Numbered from the stretch's first letter, positions 8,585 to 17,139 are shown. The stretch: DNA of 64,000 nt from Mucilaginibacter jinjuensis (GCF_028596025.1 NZ_CP117167.1:3534001-3598000); one strand, 5' to 3'. Made by a program: numbers and translations. Notes: a model not told the origin generated them from the letters alone.

Positions 8585-9376
8585 ATGTCGATGAAAAAGT
8601 ACTTTGTATTGGCCTTAATGGCCGTATGTTCTTTAAGCCTGGTATCTTGGGGTGTAACCGGTCACCGCGCTGTGGCCCAGATAGCCGAGAATCACCTCAC
8701 CCCTAACGCGCGTTTAGCCGTTAAAAAGTTGCTGGGTAATGAATCACTGGCCGATGTAAGTACTTATGCTGATGAATTACGCAGTAACCCTCAGTACAAA
8801 TACACCGCGCCCTGGCACTTTGTAAACTTGCCGAGTGGCTATACCTTCGATCAATTTGCCAATGCTATAACCAATTCACCGGGTGATAACGGCTACAAAG
8901 CCCTGCTCAATTTCGAACACGAACTGGGCGACCCTACCAAATCGAGAACGCAAAAAGCCCTTGCTTTAAAGTTTATTGTGCACATTGTTGGCGATTTGCA
9001 CCAGCCGATGCACGTTAGCCATGCGGAGGATAAAGGCGGCAATAACATCCAAATAATCCATAGCGGATACAACGAAAGCCTGCACAGTTTATGGGACGAA
9101 GGTATTATAGACCACCAGGGCTTCTCGTACAAAAAAATGGCTACCGAATATGACAACGCTACACCTGTTGAAATAGAAAAATGGCAAAAAGACCCGGTAA
9201 TGATCTGGTTATGGGAATCGTACCAGATCAGCAGCATCCTGTATGAAGAAGCTGCGCAAGACAATAATTTTACCGAAGAATATTATCAGCAACACCTACC
9301 CATCCTCGAAAAAAGAATTGAAAAAGGCGGCATTAGGCTGGCCGGTGTAATTAATTCTATTTTGGATAAGCAGTAG
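8585..9376 (+). CDS. Secreted S1/P1-type nuclease
   Basis: The product has 263 residues. A signal peptide ends at SLVS, so the mature protein begins with Trp22, the residue whose amino group binds zinc in this family. Further expected zinc-ligand segments are visible: GHRAVAQIAENHL (His27), STYADELRS, PWHFVNLPSG, HIVGDLHQPMHVSH, DKGGNNI and LHSLWDEGII. These are the trinuclear-zinc signature of S1/P1 nucleases (about 250-270 residues), which cleave single-stranded nucleic acid and release 3'-phosphates from nucleotides. It is probably periplasmic or secreted, for nucleic-acid or phosphate scavenging. An alternative start at the second ATG (8591) would shorten the signal by two residues. No operon partner is evident. 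Confidence 0.93.
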   Translation: MSMKKYFVLALMAVCSLSLVSWGVTGHRAVAQIAENHLTPNARLAVKKLLGNESLADVSTYADELRSNPQYKYTAPWHFVNLPSGYTFDQFANAITNSPGDNGYKALLNFEHELGDPTKSRTQKALALKFIVHIVGDLHQPMHVSHAEDKGGNNIQIIHSGYNESLHSLWDEGIIDHQGFSYKKMATEYDNATPVEIEKWQKDPVMIWLWESYQISSILYEEAAQDNNFTEEYYQQHLPILEKRIEKGGIRLAGVINSILDKQ

Positions 9377-9431
9377 TCGATAAAGTTTAAAATCCGATTA
9401 TTACCTATATTATATTATGTCTGCAACTTTT

Positions 9432-9579
9432 GTCATTTCGAACCTTGAAGCGTGGGCAATTGTGGGGCAAGGGTGAGAAATCTTATGCTACATGCTTTCT
9501 TACGGAGATTGAAGCATAATGTAGAAGATTTCGCCTCACCTCCAACTACACAATGTCCTGCCCGGTTCGTCGAAATGAC
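9432..9579. repeat. Long imperfect palindromic element, GTCATTTCGA family
   Basis: The termini GTCATTTCGA (9432) and CGAAATGAC (ending 9579) pair exactly. Internal segments also pair: GGTGAGAAATCTTATG with its imperfect complement in ATGTAGAAGATTTCGCCTCACC. This is a longer, diverged relative of the 2257-2332 element. It occupies most of the spacer before the ferritin-like/MNIO operon, and small open frames across it look fortuitous. The rest of the 9377-9745 spacer is AT-rich with no other feature seen. Confidence 0.75.
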
Positions 9580-9745
9580 AAAGTTTGTGAGCATATCAAT
9601 TATTGCACAGGGTAAAAACCACTTTATTTCCCCCTATTACCCACCTATAAATAAGGTACATAAACCCCAAATTTCAGGTACAACTTATTTGTTTGTATGG
9701 ATAATTATTTGATACATTTATTGCACCAAATAACCTATCCATTTC

Positions 9746-11833
9746 ATGAAAACACAAGCAGACAAAAAAGATCTCTTCGACCGCGACCCGTCGCTTTTTG
9801 AAACTGATTATGCCGCTGTTAAGGCCATTGTGCAAACCGCAGTAAATGTAGAACTGTTTACCATCCCGCTTTACATGACAACGTTGTACTCCATACAAGG
9901 TGTGCACCAAATTACCGGGCAAAACAGTTTGTACCAGGGGCGTTTATGGCCGGGCCTGGCTCCTACATTCAGGCCGGGGATTAATCCATCTAAAAACATT
10001 CCCGAGAATGAGAAAGCATTTAATACCATTTTCAGTGTGTTTATTGAAGAAATGCTGCACCTGCAACTGGCATCAAACATTGCCACTGCAGTTGGCGTAG
10101 TGCCGGTATTTACCCAGCTATCGCCCAAGGCCGATAACTATGCATGGCAATGTTACAGCCCGGATTCGACTGTGATACCAGGCATTATCGACCTGAAAGA
10201 CTGTAAAGACTTTTACGAAGGTATCGACTATACCAAAATCAGGGTTAAGCTTGATGAACTGAACCATACCCAAAATGATCTTTTCCTGGCGATTGAAGCT
10301 GGTGAAGAGATTGCCAAGGGACGGGTTAAGGACGAAGAAAAACATAAATACTTCCCAACCGCACCGTTTGAAAACTGGCAACAAGGCGATACACTACCGA
10401 TGTTTGGCAGTATAGGCCAGATGTACCAGTGCCTTTGGGATTATCTGGACATTACCTACAAAGATCTTGACGGTGAAGTAACCACACTTTGGGAAAAGAT
10501 CTATCAACCCGCAGCCATCCAGCAGGATATATTTAATACCGTATCATCCGGCCACCCTTACAAGGAGTTTCAGGATATGGATACCGTAATTGAAGGCTGG
10601 TTGCCGGAGCGGGCAAAAGAACTGGTGTTCAGATTGATCTGTGCCATTACCGACCAGGGCGAAGGTGCCGATATTACCAAAAACATGCGTCCGTCATTTG
10701 GTTTACAGGCTGTAAAACCGATTAACCAGGCAGCTGATGAAGCACTAAAAACAGATTACCCCAACTTTACTGATACCGGTAAACCTGCCCCTTCAAGCCA
10801 TGCTTTTGCACGCCACGGTAACGGTGAGCACGACCATTACGAACGCTTTATAGAAATAAGAACCGATCTGGAATGCGACCGGATTGTAACCTGGCCAACC
10901 TGGCACAAAAAAACAAGACCGGGCCTCAATAAATGGCAACCCGAGGACCTTAAAACAGATACATACGACCAGAACAAATACCCTTTACCAAAAGCCGAGG
11001 AAATTGCAGGTGCTTTAAACAGATTGAACGACCCAAGCGGTACCGGTGATTTGAACGATCCTAAACGCGAGGCTAACTATCAGCAGTTCTGCGAAATAGC
11101 AACCGGTGCTATTGCAGGGATTACAACCGTGCTCGATCAGTTTTGGGCAAATGCGGGTGTTGGTTTCCCATTCCCATCCATGGGTGGCTCTGGCGACAGG
11201 CTGATGATGTGCTGGGCGGTATTTGGCCAACTGCCAGATCTTTCGCGCGGGGTACAGCCAATTAAAGATGGCGTGCTTTATCATGCCTGCCAGGGCTTGG
11301 ATCTCAATGAACCAAGTACAGCCGATCCTGCCACTTGTGCATCTGCCGAAATTTATCATAACTGCCGTGGTTCAAACTCTTGTAAGGCACAAGGCGGTTG
11401 TGGTTTTGTGCAGCAGGTTGGTCAATCCAAATCATGCGGCAGCAGTGTGATGTCGCTAAAAACAGCCGAGAATTTATGCGGCCCTAAGCCGCCAAAACCT
11501 CCGGTAACGGTTTATAGTGCGCCTGGCGATAATGTTTGCAGTAGCTTCGGCGGCTGCGCCGTGCCAATTTCGGCATCGCAAATTTATCCGGTTATTTCGG
11601 GTAGTGGCCAGAGTGCTATAACATCGGGTATTATGGAGTTAAACAATTTCGGGCCGAGGCCACCGCACCCTATCCAGAAGATAGATGGTGAAACCGTTCC
11701 GTTCAACACCGGCGATATGGTACATGATATTGCATGGAATGCTTACACTGAGGTACTAAATCACAGGAAACAACCCCTTCCCGAAAAACCGAAACCAAGC
11801 GATATCCGGTTGGCATTCCCTCCATCTACCTGA
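9746..11833 (+). CDS. Ferritin-like (VioB-type) protein with Cys-rich C-terminal region
   Basis: The 695-residue product has no signal peptide. Residues about 20-300 form a ferritin-like domain of the kind found in iminophenyl-pyruvate dimer synthase (VioB) relatives: AIVQTAVNVELFTIPLYMTT (Glu36) and FIEEMLHLQLASNIATAVG (Glu101, Glu102, His105) carry the carboxylate/His metal ligands of a helical bundle. From residue 515 the protein changes character: nine Cys stand at 515, 531, 540, 546, 552, 564, 578, 598 and 604, in contexts such as NCRGSNSCKAQGGCGF and VCSSFGGCAV, then a Pro-rich tail. The gene heads an operon with a DUF692/MNIO oxygenase (15-bp gap), a DUF2063 protein and a PhyH dioxygenase. 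I infer that the Cys-rich part is the substrate or metal-binding product of that machinery; this is untested. Confidence 0.8.
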   Translation: MKTQADKKDLFDRDPSLFETDYAAVKAIVQTAVNVELFTIPLYMTTLYSIQGVHQITGQNSLYQGRLWPGLAPTFRPGINPSKNIPENEKAFNTIFSVFIEEMLHLQLASNIATAVGVVPVFTQLSPKADNYAWQCYSPDSTVIPGIIDLKDCKDFYEGIDYTKIRVKLDELNHTQNDLFLAIEAGEEIAKGRVKDEEKHKYFPTAPFENWQQGDTLPMFGSIGQMYQCLWDYLDITYKDLDGEVTTLWEKIYQPAAIQQDIFNTVSSGHPYKEFQDMDTVIEGWLPERAKELVFRLICAITDQGEGADITKNMRPSFGLQAVKPINQAADEALKTDYPNFTDTGKPAPSSHAFARHGNGEHDHYERFIEIRTDLECDRIVTWPTWHKKTRPGLNKWQPEDLKTDTYDQNKYPLPKAEEIAGALNRLNDPSGTGDLNDPKREANYQQFCEIATGAIAGITTVLDQFWANAGVGFPFPSMGGSGDRLMMCWAVFGQLPDLSRGVQPIKDGVLYHACQGLDLNEPSTADPATCASAEIYHNCRGSNSCKAQGGCGFVQQVGQSKSCGSSVMSLKTAENLCGPKPPKPPVTVYSAPGDNVCSSFGGCAVPISASQIYPVISGSGQSAITSGIMELNNFGPRPPHPIQKIDGETVPFNTGDMVHDIAWNAYTEVLNHRKQPLPEKPKPSDIRLAFPPST

Positions 11834-11848
11834 TCAAATATTCACAAT

Positions 11849-12772
11849 ATGAGTATAACCGATACAAACCGCCTGGGCCTGCCAAATTTGGGCCTGGGCG
11901 TTGGTTTACGCAGCAAACACTACAGCCACCTCATGCAAAATGACCCGGTGGTTGACTGGTTTGAGATCATCAGCGAAAATTACATTAATAATTTTGGCTA
12001 TGGCAGGCATGTGCTCGAACATATTTGCGCCATAAGGCCCGTTGTGATGCACGGTGTGTCTATGTCCATCGGCAGTACAGATCCGCTGAATCTTAATTAC
12101 CTGAAACAGTTAAAGGAACTGGCCGATTTTGTAAAACCGGTTTGGATCTCCGATCATTTATGCTGGACAGGCGTTGCCCACCTCAACACCCACGATCTGC
12201 TGCCCCTGCCCCTAACACTCGAAAGCCTCCAACATGTAGCCGATCGGGTTAACCAAGTGCAGGATATTTTACAGCGGCCGCTGATCCTCGAAAACCCATC
12301 AACGTACATGGAGTTTCAAAGTTCTACCTTGCATGAGTGGGAATTTTTATCAGAACTGGTTAGTAAAACGGGCTGTGGTTTATTGCTCGATGTCAATAAT
12401 GTATTTGTCTCGGGCTTTAATCACGGCTTCGACCCTGAGTTTTACATCCGCAACATTCCGCACAAGGCTGTGGTACAAATGCACGTAGCGGGGCCAACAG
12501 ATTGTGATACCTATTTGTTGGATACCCACGATCAACCTGTCCCTACGCAGGTGTGGAACTTATACCGTTTGGCGCAGGAACTAACCGGCGGCGTTTCTAC
12601 CCTGCTGGAATGGGATGCCAATATACCCGAATACCCCGAACTGGTAGCCGAAGTGCAAAAAGCCAAGCAGGTAATGCAGGGTTACATCCCTGAAGTGCCG
12701 GTTTACAAAACTCCTTATTTAGATGCAGTATCGAACCCGGTTGACCACCAAATGCAGATAACGCATGACTGA
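11849..12772 (+). CDS. DUF692 / MNIO multinuclear iron oxygenase
   Basis: The 307-residue TIM-barrel protein has all the hallmarks of the DUF692 (MbnB-like) family: GLGVGLRSKHY, WFEIISENYI, VMHGVSMSIGS (His68), WISDHLCWT (Asp102, His103), THDLLPLPLT (His115), LILENPSTY (Glu148), LLDVNNVFVSGFNHGF (Asp181, Asn184, His192), VQMHVAG (His212), DTHDQPV (Asp225, His227) and LLEWDANIP (Glu254, Asp256). Characterised members use two or three irons to oxidise Cys residues of peptides, for example to oxazolone-thioamide pairs in methanobactin or thiooxazoles in bufferins. It overlaps the next gene (DUF2063) by 8 nt, the usual partner arrangement. The Cys-rich protein encoded just upstream is the obvious candidate substrate. 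Confidence 0.93.
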   Translation: MSITDTNRLGLPNLGLGVGLRSKHYSHLMQNDPVVDWFEIISENYINNFGYGRHVLEHICAIRPVVMHGVSMSIGSTDPLNLNYLKQLKELADFVKPVWISDHLCWTGVAHLNTHDLLPLPLTLESLQHVADRVNQVQDILQRPLILENPSTYMEFQSSTLHEWEFLSELVSKTGCGLLLDVNNVFVSGFNHGFDPEFYIRNIPHKAVVQMHVAGPTDCDTYLLDTHDQPVPTQVWNLYRLAQELTGGVSTLLEWDANIPEYPELVAEVQKAKQVMQGYIPEVPVYKTPYLDAVSNPVDHQMQITHD

Positions 12773-13601
12773 GCTGGCTAACATACAACGCTGGCTCACT
12801 TCTATCATCGTAAAACCGGGAACTTTACATGATAAAATAAAATTGGCCGACGATTATTATAAGCTCAACAACACAGAAGTTGTACAGCCATCCTTACGGC
12901 AAACATCGGCACAAAGAATCGAGATCTATGCCCGTGGTTACGTAGCACGTTTACTGGAATGCATGGAGGCCGAGTATCCTGCAATTTGCCATTTATTGGG
13001 CGACGAGCTTTTCCACACCTTTGTGCGTGCTTACTTAGTTGAGCAACCATCAACCTCGCCCGATCTTTATGATCTGGGTAAAAACTTTGCCGCTTTCCTC
13101 AAAGCATCTCAGCCTAAAAGCACAGATCAATCCAGTGAATTTGACTTACCCGTAGAGCTGGCTATACTGGAACGATCGTTGGCCGAAGTTGCACGAATTA
13201 AAGGCCTGGAAGCTATGGCTGTTAAACCTAATAACCATCACGACTTATTATACCTATTTAATACGAGTAATATTCAGGCTTCGCCGGGTTTAATATTATT
13301 AAAACTCAACTGGCCTTTGGCTGATTATGTGAAAGCTGTTTATCAAAATCAGGAGGCCGAAATACCTGAAAAACGGGAAAGCCTTTTAGCCATTAGCCGA
13401 ATGCATTATCGCATCAAGTTTCAGGAAATTGAGTATTGGCAATGGTGCTTTTTACAAGCATTACAAACCAACGCCAATTACACCGAAGCCATTAGTATGG
13501 CGGCTGAACAAGCTACAATAGCAAAAGATACCCTAATGGCCGATCTTATTTTATGGCTACCTGTTGCACTAAATTTTGGATATATTTATAAAAACGAATA
13601 A
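12765..13601 (+). CDS. DUF2063 / HvfC-like MNIO partner protein
   Basis: The 278-residue product starts inside the end of the MNIO gene, suggesting translational coupling. Its N-terminal 110 residues carry the DUF2063 pattern (QRIEIYARGYVARLLECMEA, EYPAICHLLGDELFHTFVRA, SPDLYDLGKNFAAFL). The C-terminal half is a helical or mixed domain (PVELAILERSLAEVARI; LAISRMHYRIKFQEI). The family is often labelled a putative DNA-binding domain, but with DUF692 oxygenases it acts as a substrate-recruiting partner (MbnC/HvfC role). I therefore expect it to present the Cys-rich substrate to the oxygenase rather than bind DNA. Confidence 0.88.
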   Translation: MTELANIQRWLTSIIVKPGTLHDKIKLADDYYKLNNTEVVQPSLRQTSAQRIEIYARGYVARLLECMEAEYPAICHLLGDELFHTFVRAYLVEQPSTSPDLYDLGKNFAAFLKASQPKSTDQSSEFDLPVELAILERSLAEVARIKGLEAMAVKPNNHHDLLYLFNTSNIQASPGLILLKLNWPLADYVKAVYQNQEAEIPEKRESLLAISRMHYRIKFQEIEYWQWCFLQALQTNANYTEAISMAAEQATIAKDTLMADLILWLPVALNFGYIYKNE

Positions 13602-13608
13602 CAGTACT

Positions 13609-14601
13609 ATGCTAACTATTCACCTAACTTCATCGCACGAAAAAGGTAAACTCAATATCATGCACCTCAAACGTTACTGGCATAAAGCCATGCTAAAACG
13701 TAACGGTCAGCTAAAACAGGATGAGTTAGAAGACGAGTGGCAAACCGATGTTACCCTATTAAGCGCCCTGGGAATTGGCTTGGAGCCAACCTTACAATAC
13801 CTGTACCGTAGCGCGCCGGATTTCGAATCATTTGAAAACTGGGTATCTGAAAATAGTACAGGCATAAATGAAAGCAAAATTGAGCAGTTTAACCGGATAC
13901 TCTCGGGAGAAAGCATTGCCGGTAAAGAACCTGTACCCTACGAAATACTCTCACCAGAAGATTTAAAATGCTGGGATAAGAACGGCTATGTAATAATTAG
14001 AAACGCCGTCAATAAAGAAGATTGTGATGAAACAATTGCAGCGCTTTGTGAGCATATCAGGGTAGAGAGATATGATCCGGCTACGTGGTATAATGTGCAC
14101 CCATCACAACAGGGTATTATGGTGCAGTTGTTTCAACACCCGGCTTTAGAACGTAACCGGCAATCGGATAAAATAAGAAAGGCTTATGAAGAGCTTTGGC
14201 AGCGAAGGGATATCTGGGTAAATACTGATCGCGTTGGCTTTAACCCGCCAGAGACCGAAACGCATAAATTTAGAGGCCCATACCTGCATTGGGATTTAAA
14301 ATTCACTAAACCTATTCCGTTTGGTTTACAGGGCATCCTTTACCTATCAGACACTGCCGCAAACCAGGGTGCATTTACTTTGGTACCGGGTTTTCAGCAT
14401 AAAATTGATGCCTGGCTCGAGGCATTGCCTGAAGGTGTTGATCCGCAAAAACAAAACCTGTATGCCTTAGGCAGTATGCCTATAGCCGCAAATGCGGGCG
14501 ATTTTATCATTTGGCATCATGCCTTACCGCATGGCAGCAGCCCAAATACTGCTACCGTACCGCGTTTTGTACAATACATTAATTATGAACCTGCCGATTA
14601 A
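13609..14601 (+). CDS. PhyH-family Fe(II)/2-oxoglutarate dioxygenase
   Basis: Taking ATG 13609 as start gives 330 residues; a TTG at 13576 would overlap the previous gene and is less likely. The C-terminal two thirds is a phytanoyl-CoA-dioxygenase-like fold. It has NGYVIIRNAVNKEDCDETI at its beginning, the metal motif His227-Trp-Asp229 (GPYLHWDLKF), the distal His308 in ALPHGSSPN and Arg319 for 2-oxoglutarate binding (PRFVQY). The N-terminal 90 residues are not recognised. The gene lies 7 bp downstream of the DUF2063 gene, so it is probably the fourth gene of the MNIO operon and may add a hydroxylation. It converges on, and overlaps by 4 nt, the DUF1634 gene on the other strand. Confidence 0.85.
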   Translation: MLTIHLTSSHEKGKLNIMHLKRYWHKAMLKRNGQLKQDELEDEWQTDVTLLSALGIGLEPTLQYLYRSAPDFESFENWVSENSTGINESKIEQFNRILSGESIAGKEPVPYEILSPEDLKCWDKNGYVIIRNAVNKEDCDETIAALCEHIRVERYDPATWYNVHPSQQGIMVQLFQHPALERNRQSDKIRKAYEELWQRRDIWVNTDRVGFNPPETETHKFRGPYLHWDLKFTKPIPFGLQGILYLSDTAANQGAFTLVPGFQHKIDAWLEALPEGVDPQKQNLYALGSMPIAANAGDFIIWHHALPHGSSPNTATVPRFVQYINYEPAD

Positions 14602-14999
14602 ACTTTTAAGCCGCTAAACATACTGAACAGCATTACGCATAATACCAACAGGGTAATAAACACGTATAGTTTATCCTTTTCTACCACAAAGGCAACCAGC
14701 GAGAATGCAATTCTTAATATTGGTGTGGCAATTACTGCTAAAACGCCTAACTGTATAATATCGGGCGCATTAAGATTGCGCACACCATTTATAATACCTT
14801 TTACGGTAGTATAACTTGCACCTTCGCCGGTAAATGTATGCCTTGATGGCACCGTTAACTGACCTTGCTGATATAAGCAAATAATGCCGCCCAAAAGCAC
14901 AATAATACTGGCTATCATAACCCCGTACCTTAGTAATTCGCCTATTAATTGTTCAACGTCTTTGTCAACCCAAAAACTTTTTGAAATAACTTTTTTCAT
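14598..14999 (-). CDS. DUF1634 membrane protein
   Basis: The 133-residue protein has three hydrophobic segments: LLRYGVMIASIIVLLGGIICL, IIQLGVLAVIATPILRIAFSLVAFVV and LYVFITLLVLCVMLFSMFSGL. This is the DUF1634 family pattern. The family is very often encoded next to TauE/SafE permeases, as here, 11 bp downstream of one. It probably forms an accessory subunit of that exporter in the inner membrane. No catalytic residues are visible. Its last codons overlap the convergent PhyH gene by 4 nt. Confidence 0.88.
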   Translation of the reverse strand: MKKVISKSFWVDKDVEQLIGELLRYGVMIASIIVLLGGIICLYQQGQLTVPSRHTFTGEGASYTTVKGIINGVRNLNAPDIIQLGVLAVIATPILRIAFSLVAFVVEKDKLYVFITLLVLCVMLFSMFSGLKV

Positions 15000-15010
15000 A
15001 ATGCTGATGA

Positions 15011-15844
15011 TTAAAATTTATGATTGTAACCGTTGTAGATCATCTCTACGGCTACAAATGTTATAGCCAGGCAAAATATCAACCGCAATGCTTTCGGGTC
15101 TATCCGGGTCAACAGTTTCGATCCGGTAAAGGCACCGCCCAAAACACCCAATATAACCGGAAATGCCAATCCGGGATCCATGTAACCTCTTTGCAGGTAT
15201 ACCACCGCGCTGGCTGCTGCGGTTACACCAATCATAAAATTACTGGTAGTTGTGCTTACCTTAAATGGGATGCGCATGGTTGAATCCATAGCCAAAACTT
15301 TTAATGCGCCGGATCCGATACCTAATAAGCCAGACAATACACCTGCTACAGCCATAATGGAGAACCCAGCTCCTACATTTTTTAATTTGTATTCAACGTT
15401 ACCTTCTTTGGTTGGGTAGCTGTTGTTTAGTTTGAGCAGGTACGATAATTTACTGCCTTCTGCCAACGCTTCCTGGTTTTTCTTCCGCAGGGTCATTGCT
15501 GCCGAGAAGATCAAAATACTGCCAAACATGATAGCGATGGTATTGGTAGGTGTATAAACCGCAATTAATGCCCCGACTACAGCCCCTATGGTAGTGGCTA
15601 TTTCCAGGAACATGCCCAACCGTATATTGGTTATGCCCTCCTTTACATAAGCACTTGCCGCGCCCGAAGATGTGGCGATGGATGCCAGTAATGCCGCGCC
15701 AATGGCGTAACGAATATCGATGTGAAATATCAGCGTTAATAAAGGGATAATTACTACCCCGCCGCCAAGGCCGGTTAACGAACCCACCAAGCCTGCCAGG
15801 TACGCCCCTGCCAGCAGAATGATGCAAAATACTAAAGTTGTCAT
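15011..15844 (-). CDS. TauE/SafE-family anion permease
   Basis: This 277-residue polytopic membrane protein shows the two-fold repeat of the family: GLVGSLTGLGGGVVIIPLLTL near the N-terminus and GVLSGLLGIGSGALKVLAMD in the second half. Ala/Gly-rich helices such as YAIGAALLASIATSSGAASAYV lie between them. Relatives export or import sulfite, sulfoacetate, taurine-derived or other organosulfur anions; the substrate here is unknown. It is the first gene of a pair with DUF1634 and is divergent from a GntR regulator, with palindromic operator candidates at 15927-15968 in the 255-bp spacer. Confidence 0.9.
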   Translation of the reverse strand: MTTLVFCIILLAGAYLAGLVGSLTGLGGGVVIIPLLTLIFHIDIRYAIGAALLASIATSSGAASAYVKEGITNIRLGMFLEIATTIGAVVGALIAVYTPTNTIAIMFGSILIFSAAMTLRKKNQEALAEGSKLSYLLKLNNSYPTKEGNVEYKLKNVGAGFSIMAVAGVLSGLLGIGSGALKVLAMDSTMRIPFKVSTTTSNFMIGVTAAASAVVYLQRGYMDPGLAFPVILGVLGGAFTGSKLLTRIDPKALRLIFCLAITFVAVEMIYNGYNHKF

Positions 15845-15926
15845 ATCATCAGTTTTTTAAAGGGCCATTTAAAACTAAGCCCGAAATAATATGAGGCAAA
15901 CATAGATAAGAATTTTCAGAAAAACA

Positions 15927-15968
15927 ATTAAACATCTGATGTTTAATAAATACATGCGATGTTTATTT
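15927..15968. promoter_or_regulatory. Tandem GntR-type operator candidates
   Basis: TTAAACATCTGATGTTTAA at 15928-15946 is a perfect 9-1-9 palindrome, extendable by one pair to 15927-15947. Immediately after it, ACATGCGATGT (15952-15962) repeats the half-site GATGTTTA in an imperfect palindrome. Position between divergent GntR and permease genes, size and symmetry fit a FadR/GntR-family operator. Control of the permease is inferred. Confidence 0.6.
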
Positions 15969-16068
15969 AAATTTGACATACAATCAATAAACTGATACAT
16001 TAAATATTAAAACGCTAAAGCAATAGTTAACGAAAGTAGTGTAATTATGATATTTGAAACAAACATCA

Positions 16069-16076
16069 TACCTTTG
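16069..16076 (+). promoter_or_regulatory. Bacteroidota -7 promoter element (TAnnTTTG)
   Basis: TACCTTTG is an exact match to the Bacteroidota -7 consensus. Transcription would begin near 16083, leaving about 17 nt before the GTG at 16100 but only about 5 nt before the TTG at 16088. This favours the GTG start for the regulator. No clear -33 TTTG was found at the right distance. Confidence 0.5.
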
Positions 16077-16099
16077 CATAAGATTAATTGATACACACG

Positions 16100-16741
16100 G
16101 TGAAACTTTACGACAAAATAGTTGAGCAGATAAGGAAGGATATTGCCGACGGTAAATACAAACCTGGCGAAAAAATTCCGGCTGAGCCTGAGTTGATGCA
16201 ACTTTACGGTGTAGGGAGATCAACTATTCGTGAGGCCATCAAGACATTGGCTATCTCAGGCATATTGAAGGTGCAGCAAGGTTCGGGTACGTTTGTAAAT
16301 AACAATTTCCAGGCAGTAGGTATTGAACAGCGTTTGCGCCGTGCCGACTTTGACGACATTAACGCCACCCGGTCGTTATTAGAGAAAGAGATTGTAAAAC
16401 TGGCTACCGAAAAACATACCGAGGCCAACATCTTAGAAATGGAACGTAACCTGGAGCTACGTAAACAGGCTATCAAGACAGAAAATCCGGAAGAGTGTGC
16501 AGAAGCAGACATTGCATTTCACGTGGCTATTGCCGATGCCTGCGCCAACCCGGTACTATCCGATCTTTACCAGAGCTTTGTGTTAATTATGCGCAACTTC
16601 TTTTCGGCACGCGATACGCAGGGAATCGGTTACTTCGCCATGAACCATCATTTGCACGAAGATTTACTTAAGGCCATCAAAAGCCGCAAACCTAATCTTT
16701 CGCAAAAAGCCTTTCAAAAAATCCTCGACAATAATTACTAA
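16100..16741 (+). CDS. GntR-family (FadR-type) transcriptional regulator
   Basis: The protein starts at GTG 16100 (reading KLYDKIVEQIRKDI) and has about 213 residues; a TTG at 16088 would add four. The N-terminal winged helix is textbook GntR: KYKPGEKIPAEPELMQLYGV, GRSTIREAIKTLAISGILKV, QQGSGTFV. The C-terminal domain is the all-helical FCD type, with ALMSS-like helices and the metal/ligand residues of this class (AEADIAFHVAIADACANPVL; NHHLHEDLLKAI). FCD regulators bind small carboxylates. It is divergent from the TauE/SafE permease and probably controls it through the palindromes at 15927-15968. Its end overlaps the convergent DUF6686 gene by 4 nt. Confidence 0.92.
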   Translation: MKLYDKIVEQIRKDIADGKYKPGEKIPAEPELMQLYGVGRSTIREAIKTLAISGILKVQQGSGTFVNNNFQAVGIEQRLRRADFDDINATRSLLEKEIVKLATEKHTEANILEMERNLELRKQAIKTENPEECAEADIAFHVAIADACANPVLSDLYQSFVLIMRNFFSARDTQGIGYFAMNHHLHEDLLKAIKSRKPNLSQKAFQKILDNNY

Positions 16742-17085
16742 CGCGAATAAAGCAGTTTGTAAACTTCGTACATCTGCAATGCTTCGCCCATAGCAACATT
16801 CAAATCGCGCCATTCTGTTTTGGTGAATACGAAATTAATATCCTGGTTAGGCGTACAAACCACTGCCCTTTCGGATCCATCGGGAAATGGGAAACTGCGA
16901 TCGTCAAAGTTCAGTTCACTCGTAAACTGATGGAAAGCCGCCATCTGGTCGGGCGTAAAACTAAGCATCAGGTTTTGATGCCATATACTCATCATACCAC
17001 ATTCTGGGCAATCGCATATTACGGCTGTGCCGCTTTGGGCTAATACTCGGGTTTCACACATGGCCATGTTATTTGGTGCCTGCAT
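16738..17085 (-). CDS. DUF6686-like small protein at end of heme operon
   Basis: The 115-residue soluble protein has a Cys-rich N-terminal part (MCETRV, CDCPECGMMSIWHQNLMLSF) in which CxCxxC could bind metal. Helical segments follow, ending VAMGEALQMYEVYKLLYSR. It resembles the DUF6686 family of Bacteroidota as I recall it. It lies about 55 bp downstream of the heme-degrading-factor gene on the same strand and closes the heme-uptake operon, so a role in heme or iron handling is plausible but inferred only from context. Confidence 0.7.
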   Translation of the reverse strand: MQAPNNMAMCETRVLAQSGTAVICDCPECGMMSIWHQNLMLSFTPDQMAAFHQFTSELNFDDRSFPFPDGSERAVVCTPNQDINFVFTKTEWRDLNVAMGEALQMYEVYKLLYSR

Positions 17086-17139
17086 TACCTGCGGCGCATG
17101 CTTGCTATGCCGCAGGTAACCAGGACTTTTAAAGTTTAA

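Noticed and set aside
9452..9712. Open frame of 86 codons before the ferritin-like gene
   Set aside because: It lies across the palindromic element and has no protein-like composition.
12765..13601. DUF2063 protein as a DNA-binding regulator
   Set aside because: The label is historical; with DUF692 next door the partner-protein role is better supported.
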